From assembly GCA_012841175.1 (NCBI GenBank), contig DUVG01000058.1, positions 1 through 9,136 on the forward strand: DNA of 9,136 nt, written 5' to 3'. The position numbers were made by a program, and so were the translations under genes. Each line of letters starts with the position of its first letter. The first letter of the stretch is position 1. This document shows positions 1-4,349 of the stretch, one piece after another. The DNA comes from Clostridium sp. (GTDB lineage Bacteria; Bacillota; Clostridia; Acetivibrionales; Acetivibrionaceae). Under the pieces are notes generated by a model. It was not told where the DNA came from. It searched no databases and saw only the letters and a list, made by a program, of their open reading frames with translations.

Positions 1-971
1 ATGGAATTTCCGTATTTCTTTTTAAGTCTGTATATAACACCTAACCGCTCTTCAATTTGTTCTAGTGCATTTGCATCAAATTCAATACCATCTCTTTTTG
101 CCCTGACTTCAGAAACAATATCTTCAAATTCATAAACTACAGATTCAAGCCTTTTTGCTATTTCATCATATGTTTCATCAAATTCTTTAATGCTATTTAC
201 CTCAAAAACAACATCATTTATTCTATCTAAAACTGCCTCCCCTGTTTTGCTTCCTGAACCTAAAACTTCATAAGCATTTGAAAAAACTTTAACTATTTTC
301 TCTGAATTTAAAAGTATGTCCTTTTCTTTTTCAAACTGATGCTCTTCATCTATTTTCAGACCTGCACTTTGAATTTCATCTATCTGATATTTTAAAAGAT
401 CTATTTTCCTCTCTCTTTCTCCACTATTGCCCTCTAAATCAAAAATTTTCTTTTTAATTTTTTTATAGCTCTCCAAATGAACTGCATATTCTTCCTTTAG
501 TTTATGCATTTTCTCTCCAGCAAAAGAATCCAACAAATCAATATGACTGTCAGTTCGCAAAAGAGATTGATTATCATGTTGTCCATGAACATCAATTAAT
601 TTTTCTCCAAATTTTTTAAGCATTGAAACTGTTGATATCTTCCCATTAATTCTGCAAGTATTCTTTCCAGCCCTTGTAAACTCCCTAGATATCACCAAAA
701 CGCCATCTTCTTCTGGCTCAATCCCATAACATTTGTACAAATCAGATAAATGATTTTCTTCAACCTCAAAAACCGCTTCAACTACCGCCTTATTTTCTCC
801 TGTTCTTATTAAATCTTTTGAAAGTCTCTGTCCAATAATTGCATTAATTGAATCAATGATAATAGATTTACCTGCCCCAGTTTCACCAGTTAATACATTA
901 AGTCCATCGCCTAATTCAATACTTAACTTATCTATTATAGCAATGTTTTTAATTTCTAATTGTCGAAGCAT
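1..971 (-). CDS. recN: DNA repair ATPase RecN, N-terminal part (cut by window edge)
   Basis: RecN is an SMC-like ATPase that acts early in repair of DNA double-strand breaks, gathering broken ends in the cytoplasm for recombination. The first 323 codons are visible, out of roughly 560-570 usual for the family; the C-terminal half with Walker B lies beyond the left edge. The start MLRQLEIKNIAIID is typical of RecN. Walker A is GETGAGKS at residues 29-36, and the family motif DVHGQHDNQSLL is at about 127-138. A long charged stretch likely to form coiled coil follows, and the visible part ends in a KKKYG motif typical of RecN. The start ATG at 971 has a GAGG ribosome binding site about 7 bases upstream. 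It lies 61 bases behind argR and is probably in the same transcript. The reading frame is intact as far as it can be seen. Confidence 0.96.
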   Translation of the reverse strand, partial: MLRQLEIKNIAIIDKLSIELGDGLNVLTGETGAGKSIIIDSINAIIGQRLSKDLIRTGENKAVVEAVFEVEENHLSDLYKCYGIEPEEDGVLVISREFTRAGKNTCRINGKISTVSMLKKFGEKLIDVHGQHDNQSLLRTDSHIDLLDSFAGEKMHKLKEEYAVHLESYKKIKKKIFDLEGNSGERERKIDLLKYQIDEIQSAGLKIDEEHQFEKEKDILLNSEKIVKVFSNAYEVLGSGSKTGEAVLDRINDVVFEVNSIKEFDETYDEIAKRLESVVYEFEDIVSEVRAKRDGIEFDANALEQIEERLGVIYRLKKKYGNS

Positions 972-1018
972 AGCAATACCTCACTTTGCAGCAAAATTAT
1001 GAAACAATAAAATATTTT

Positions 1019-1040
1019 GTTCTATATATGTTCTATATAT
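1019..1040. repeat. 11-bp perfect tandem duplication at the argR stop codon
   Basis: The unit GTTCTATATAT occurs twice head to tail (1019-1029 and 1030-1040). On the minus strand the upstream copy holds the last codons and the TAG stop of argR, and the second copy lies just behind in the argR-recN gap. This looks like a slippage duplication with no obvious function. ArgR keeps a normal length, so the coding sequence was not damaged. Confidence 0.8.
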
Positions 1041-1500
1041 CATCTGAGTTTATTTTTGCAAGCTTTGCAAATCTATCTACAAGCTCTTCCGCTATTTTTT
1101 CAGCTCTGCATACAATCATTATTGTATCATCTCCTGCTATAGTCCCTACTATTTCTGTCCATCCTAATGAGTCAATAGCAGCTGCACAAGCCTGTGCCAT
1201 TCCTGGAAGAGTTTTTACAACCACAATATTATTTGCATAATCGCTAGAAACATATGATTTAGAAAATATAGTTATCAGTCTGTTTGAATGTATATTTCCT
1301 TCTTTAGAAAAAGTTGCATATTTATATCGGCCATCAGATGTCAAAACTTTAATTAGCCTAAGTTCTTTCATATCCCGGGATATAGTCGCCTGTGTAACAT
1401 CCATCCCAGCTTTTTTTAGCCTATCGGCTATTTCATCCTGGGTTTCTATAACTTCATTTTCTATAATTTCAAGAATTTTAGCCTGTCTATTATACTTCAT
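1033..1500 (-). CDS. argR: Arginine repressor ArgR/AhrC
   Basis: ArgR is a cytoplasmic hexameric transcription factor that binds ARG boxes when loaded with L-arginine; it represses arginine synthesis genes and often activates catabolic ones. At 155 aa the protein is the normal length. The N-terminal winged helix-turn-helix (about residues 1-70) carries the recognition sequence QATISRDMKEL (residues 37-47). The C-terminal oligomerisation and arginine-binding domain has GMAQACAAAID (100-110) and GTIAGDDTIMIV (119-130), whose paired Asp residues are expected to contact arginine. The ATG at 1500 lies inside the 3' end of nadK, an 11-base overlap, and its ribosome binding site (GATGAGG) is within nadK codons, suggesting translational coupling. 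The order nadK-argR-recN is standard in clostridia. Confidence 0.97.
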   Translation of the reverse strand: MKYNRQAKILEIIENEVIETQDEIADRLKKAGMDVTQATISRDMKELRLIKVLTSDGRYKYATFSKEGNIHSNRLITIFSKSYVSSDYANNIVVVKTLPGMAQACAAAIDSLGWTEIVGTIAGDDTIMIVCRAEKIAEELVDRFAKLAKINSDDI

Positions 1501-2368
1501 TTCGCCTCATCTTCTTTCCTCTATCATAAATTTTCCCTCTTAATACTTCTAAAAAATGCCTGGTATTTATCTTTATCATCTTAATGGTTTTTGATGATTC
1601 TTTAGTTATTATCAAATCTCCTCCTCTTATTTCATAACCAACTTGTCCGTCAACTGTAACCATTGCATTATGGTCACAATCCTCATCCACTATAATTTTA
1701 ACTACTTTATCTTTAGTTGCTATAAATGACCTTGAATAAAGAAGATGGGGACAAATTGGCGTAACTATAATAAGTCCGGCATCAGGTTGCACGATGGGAC
1801 CTCCTGCCGAAAGAGTATACGCTGTTGACCCTGTAGGGGTAGATATTATCAAACCATCTCCTGGAAACATATCCATAAAATTATCATCAACATATGTCCT
1901 AAGGTGCAAAATTCTAGACAAGGCACCTCTTGACACTACCACGTCATTTAAGGCAGTATCCATTGCAATTATGTTATTATCCCTAATTATTTTAGTTTCT
2001 AGAAGCATTCTTTTTTCAATATTATAATCATTATTAACTAACTTTTTTACTGCTGTATCAATTTCATTTTTATCAACATCAGCTAAAAAACCTAAATTAC
2101 CAAGATTTATCCCAATAATAGGTACATCTTTTTCTAATATCATTCTAGCTGCTTTTAAAAATGAACCATCTCCTCCTAAACAGACAATAATATCTGACAT
2201 TTCAATTAACTCTTCTTCACTAAAAGAACTTTCAATAAGTCCTAGTTTTTTAGCAATTTTTTCACATACAATGTATTTTGCACCATTTTTATTTATACTA
2301 TCTAAAAGGATTTTAGTGTATTTTAAACCCTGATCTTTCTCAACATTTACAACAACGCCAATATTCAT
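1490..2368 (-). CDS. nadK: NAD kinase
   Basis: NAD kinase (ppnK family) phosphorylates NAD+ with ATP or polyphosphate to make NADP+, the only route to NADP, in the cytoplasm. The 292-aa length fits the family. Visible motifs in order: LGGDGSFLKAAR (64-75, with the catalytic GGDG), INLGNLGFLADVD (87-99), NDVVVSRG (141-148), PTGSTAYTLSAGGPIVQP (178-195), the TPICPH segment (203-208) and the VDGQ turn (239-242). The C terminus is basic and runs into the argR start. The ATG at 2368 has an AAGAGGT ribosome binding site about 8 bases upstream, which decides the start. It leads the nadK-argR-recN group and seems to have its own promoter in the gap to the rsgI-like gene. In many clostridia the gene before nadK is tlyA; here it is the rsgI-like gene. 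Confidence 0.97.
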   Translation of the reverse strand: MNIGVVVNVEKDQGLKYTKILLDSINKNGAKYIVCEKIAKKLGLIESSFSEEELIEMSDIIVCLGGDGSFLKAARMILEKDVPIIGINLGNLGFLADVDKNEIDTAVKKLVNNDYNIEKRMLLETKIIRDNNIIAMDTALNDVVVSRGALSRILHLRTYVDDNFMDMFPGDGLIISTPTGSTAYTLSAGGPIVQPDAGLIIVTPICPHLLYSRSFIATKDKVVKIIVDEDCDHNAMVTVDGQVGYEIRGGDLIITKESSKTIKMIKINTRHFLEVLRGKIYDRGKKMRRNEV

Positions 2369-2380
2369 AATGTAATACCT

Positions 2381-2398
2381 CTTAATATTAAATTCATT
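2381..2398 (-). promoter_or_regulatory. Possible ARG box over the nadK transcription start
   Basis: Read on the minus strand, this 18-mer (AATGAATTTAATATTAAG) matches the Bacillus-type ARG box CATGAATAAAAATTCAAG, as recalled, at 12 of 18 positions. It overlaps the start expected from the nadK promoter. A second half-site, AATGAAT, lies at 2440-2446. ArgR autoregulation would make sense, since argR is the second gene of the transcript. AT-rich background makes chance matches likely, so this is a weak call. Confidence 0.25.
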
Positions 2399-2420
2399 AA
2401 TTAATTATATATAATTAATT
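2399..2420. repeat. 22-bp perfect palindrome in the nadK promoter
   Basis: AATTAATTATATATAATTAATT reads the same on both strands, so TATAAT occurs in both directions. It contains the likely -10 box of nadK. It could be an operator or simply low-complexity promoter DNA. It contains no G or C, so it would make a poor transcription terminator for the rsgI-like gene. Confidence 0.6.
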
Positions 2421-2432
2421 GGAAAAGTACAA
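2404..2432 (-). promoter_or_regulatory. Probable sigma-A promoter of nadK-argR-recN
   Basis: On the minus strand, TTGTAC (2427-2432) stands 17 bases before a perfect TATAAT (2404-2409). The -10 box and spacing are good; the -35 box keeps only the TTG half. Transcription would start near 2397, giving a leader of about 30 bases that includes the nadK ribosome binding site. The call rests on sequence only. Confidence 0.5.
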
Positions 2433-2491
2433 CGTTAATATTCATTATTAGTTGTAATATTTAACTTTTAAGGCTTATTTATCAAATAAAA

Positions 2492-4267
2492 TTATTCAAG
2501 GTATAGGTAGTCCACATACAAATCAATTAATCCTTTTTCCTTAGAAGAAACATAAAACTCAATACCTATACTTTTCACATCATCTAAATTAGGTACCTCT
2601 GATAAATCCAGTTTTAAAATAGTTCTATTAGAGGTACTAATATTTTTAAAATCAGAAATAGTCCACTTCCAATCATCACCTGTTCTTATAAAAAGTTTAG
2701 CTGATATTTTCCCTTCAAAAAGTTTAGATTTTTCTTCTTTTACCACTGCACACAGAGTGTTTTGACCAGTAAAATCTAAATTACACAGGTTAAACACAAT
2801 TATTTTTGATTTGTTCAAAACAGTTACTCTACTTCTCAAGGAATAATTTCCAGAAGCTGCCCAGTCATTTGTCACACTGATATTTGGGCCATACCATTTA
2901 TTTTCATCACCATTTTCCCAGTCCTCCAAAACCCATATTGTATTTTTAATTGGTGTCGGTTCAGGCGTTAGCCATGGTCCTCTTTTTCGCAGCTGTGTTA
3001 ATTTTGGCGTTGCTTCTGGGGTCTTTTCTGATTGCTCCAATTGTGGCACCTTTTCTAAATCCTCTTGTGCCTGTATTATTTGAGGTATCGGTGTCGGATC
3101 TAGTGGCTTCCACAATTGGGGTGTTGTTGTGGGCGTCTTTTGTGGTTCTACTGATTTTGATGTCTCCACAGGTGTTTCTTGTGGCTCCACTAATTTCGGT
3201 GTCTCCACAGGTGTTTCTTGCGGCTCCACTGATTTTGACGTCTCCACAGGTGTTTCTTGCGGCTCCACTGATTTTGGTGTCTCCACAGGTGTTTCTTGTA
3301 GCTCCACTGATTTCGGTGTCTCCTCAAGTTGGTCTAATTTTGTTGCCGATGCCGCTGTCTCTTGTAACGTAAATTCTTCTTCCATCATATCAAATTCAAT
3401 TAAAGCATATGCACCATTATTATCATGTATATCTACAAATTCTAATAATTCACATACTTTTTTTTCTCGAACTACATCTAGAGAAATTTCTAAATTGTTT
3501 TTTGCTTGCTGATAAATTGCATATTTTCCCATAGATATTTCATGTTCTAATGCTTCTCTTCTTGTTTTTTCATCAACAATAATAGCTTTAATTATTGTAT
3601 TTTCTATTTCGTTTTCCACAAAAATCTCATTCAAACTCATTAATTCATCAAGTAACTCTTTTTCTCTTGCTTCATAATTTTTTGGGTTACTAAAAGCAAT
3701 GGCAATAAAAACTACAGTTTCTTCTTTAGGAGAACTTAGTTGACTTTTGTAATTGTTTAGAATTAATTTCAAACCATCTGCAAAAGAAACTTTTTTTAGT
3801 TCTAAATCTTCAACAAAGTGTGCTGCGTCCTCATTTAATAATTTTATACTATCCACTATTCCACTATCATCTAAAATAAAAGAAAAACTAGGATTTATAT
3901 CAACATCCATATATGTATATTCTTTTCCATTAAAACTTATAAAAAATTGCATTAAAACAAAAATTAATATAAAAGAAGCAGAAATTGCAACCGTATTAAA
4001 GAATTTTTTTGATTTTTTCTTTTTAAAATAAGTAGCCTTTTTACTAGTGTGAAATTCCTTGTCATTTTTGACCTGGGAATCAACTGAAAATTCGCTTAAA
4101 CTAACAGGGGTATTAAAACCGTCTACTATAATATCTTTAGCTAAAAAATAGATATCCTCTCCAGTTTTAACTTCCTTTTCCAACTTGATTCTTACAACTT
4201 CAAAATCTTTGGTCATTACTATTGCTTCATTATCCATTATTCTAATTACTTTTCCACTGTACGTCAT
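2492..4267 (-). CDS. RsgI-like anti-sigma-I factor with mannanase-type sugar-binding outer domain
   Basis: This is a transmembrane sensor of the RsgI family. Known members hold the sigma factor SigI at the membrane through the N-terminal domain and release it when the outer domain meets its polysaccharide, which switches on cellulosome genes. Domains in the 591 aa: RsgI N-terminal domain (1-50; GKVIRIMDNEAIVMT), basic stretch (80-88), one membrane helix (about 90-111), the conserved outer RsgI domain (115-285) with the NP dipeptide N125-P126 in VDINPSFS where RsgI proteins self-cleave, a Pro/Glu/Thr-rich spacer (about 315-440) with five 13-residue repeats, and a C-terminal beta-sandwich-like domain (441-591). 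That last part resembles the galactose-binding-like module of bacterial beta-mannanases (NDWAASGNYSLRS; AKLFIRTGDDWKW; LDDVKSIGIEF; YVDYLYLE). No sigI gene lies beside it. The ATG at 4267 has an AGAAGGTGA ribosome binding site. The family call is firm; the ligand is inferred. Confidence 0.9.
   Translation of the reverse strand: MTYSGKVIRIMDNEAIVMTKDFEVVRIKLEKEVKTGEDIYFLAKDIIVDGFNTPVSLSEFSVDSQVKNDKEFHTSKKATYFKKKKSKKFFNTVAISASFILIFVLMQFFISFNGKEYTYMDVDINPSFSFILDDSGIVDSIKLLNEDAAHFVEDLELKKVSFADGLKLILNNYKSQLSSPKEETVVFIAIAFSNPKNYEAREKELLDELMSLNEIFVENEIENTIIKAIIVDEKTRREALEHEISMGKYAIYQQAKNNLEISLDVVREKKVCELLEFVDIHDNNGAYALIEFDMMEEEFTLQETAASATKLDQLEETPKSVELQETPVETPKSVEPQETPVETSKSVEPQETPVETPKLVEPQETPVETSKSVEPQKTPTTTPQLWKPLDPTPIPQIIQAQEDLEKVPQLEQSEKTPEATPKLTQLRKRGPWLTPEPTPIKNTIWVLEDWENGDENKWYGPNISVTNDWAASGNYSLRSRVTVLNKSKIIVFNLCNLDFTGQNTLCAVVKEEKSKLFEGKISAKLFIRTGDDWKWTISDFKNISTSNRTILKLDLSEVPNLDDVKSIGIEFYVSSKEKGLIDLYVDYLYLE
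2495..2947 (-). other. Carbohydrate-binding-like C-terminal domain of the RsgI-like protein
   Basis: Residues 441-591 form one aromatic-rich domain with a FE-type opening (LEDWENG), a WAASGNYSL segment, a KLFIRTG..W.W segment and a closing IDLYVDYLYLE strand. From memory this pattern matches the jelly-roll module attached to GH5 and GH26 beta-mannanases. It stands where other RsgI proteins carry CBM3, CBM42, PA14 or glycosidase domains. Mannan as ligand is an inference. Confidence 0.65.
3125..3319 (-). repeat. Five 39-bp tandem repeats coding the Pro/Thr/Glu spacer
   Basis: Five in-frame copies of a 13-residue unit close to TPKSVEPQETPVE run from residue 317 to 381 of the RsgI-like protein. 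Copies differ by single changes (P to S, S to L, P to L), and the last one decays to QKTPTT. They form a flexible cell-wall-spanning linker between the membrane part and the sugar-binding domain. Their period of three codons also keeps the opposite strand open, which creates false open frames there. Confidence 0.9.
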
Positions 4268-4298
4268 TCAGTCACCTTCTTACACAAAACTTTAAAAC

Positions 4299-4320
4299 TT
4301 AAATTTATAATAAAATTTAA
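4299..4320. repeat. A/T-only inverted repeat between the protease and rsgI-like genes
   Basis: TTAAATTT and AAATTTAA face each other across a 6-base loop in the 82-bp gap. The stem has no G:C pair, so it would be a weak hairpin. It may slow or partly end transcription from the protease gene, or be background. No clear promoter with both boxes is visible in this gap. Confidence 0.35.
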
Positions 4321-4349
4321 ATTCATTTTCATATTTGTTATAAATACAC

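Noticed and set aside
986..1240. 84-aa plus-strand frame opposite argR
   Set aside because: It lies almost wholly over the well-supported argR gene on the other strand and has no family signature.
2399..2420. Terminator for the RsgI-like gene
   Set aside because: The palindrome has no G:C pair and holds the likely nadK -10 box, so it fits a promoter better than a terminator.
3125..3319. CRISPR-like array
   Set aside because: The repeats are direct, in frame, without unique spacers, and code a Pro/Thr/Glu linker.
2950..3512. Two overlapping plus-strand open frames with Val/Ser/Gly-rich repeats opposite the RsgI-like gene
   Set aside because: They are the antisense reading of the 39-bp repeats, whose three-codon period keeps stops out. 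No ribosome binding site or sensible protein is present.
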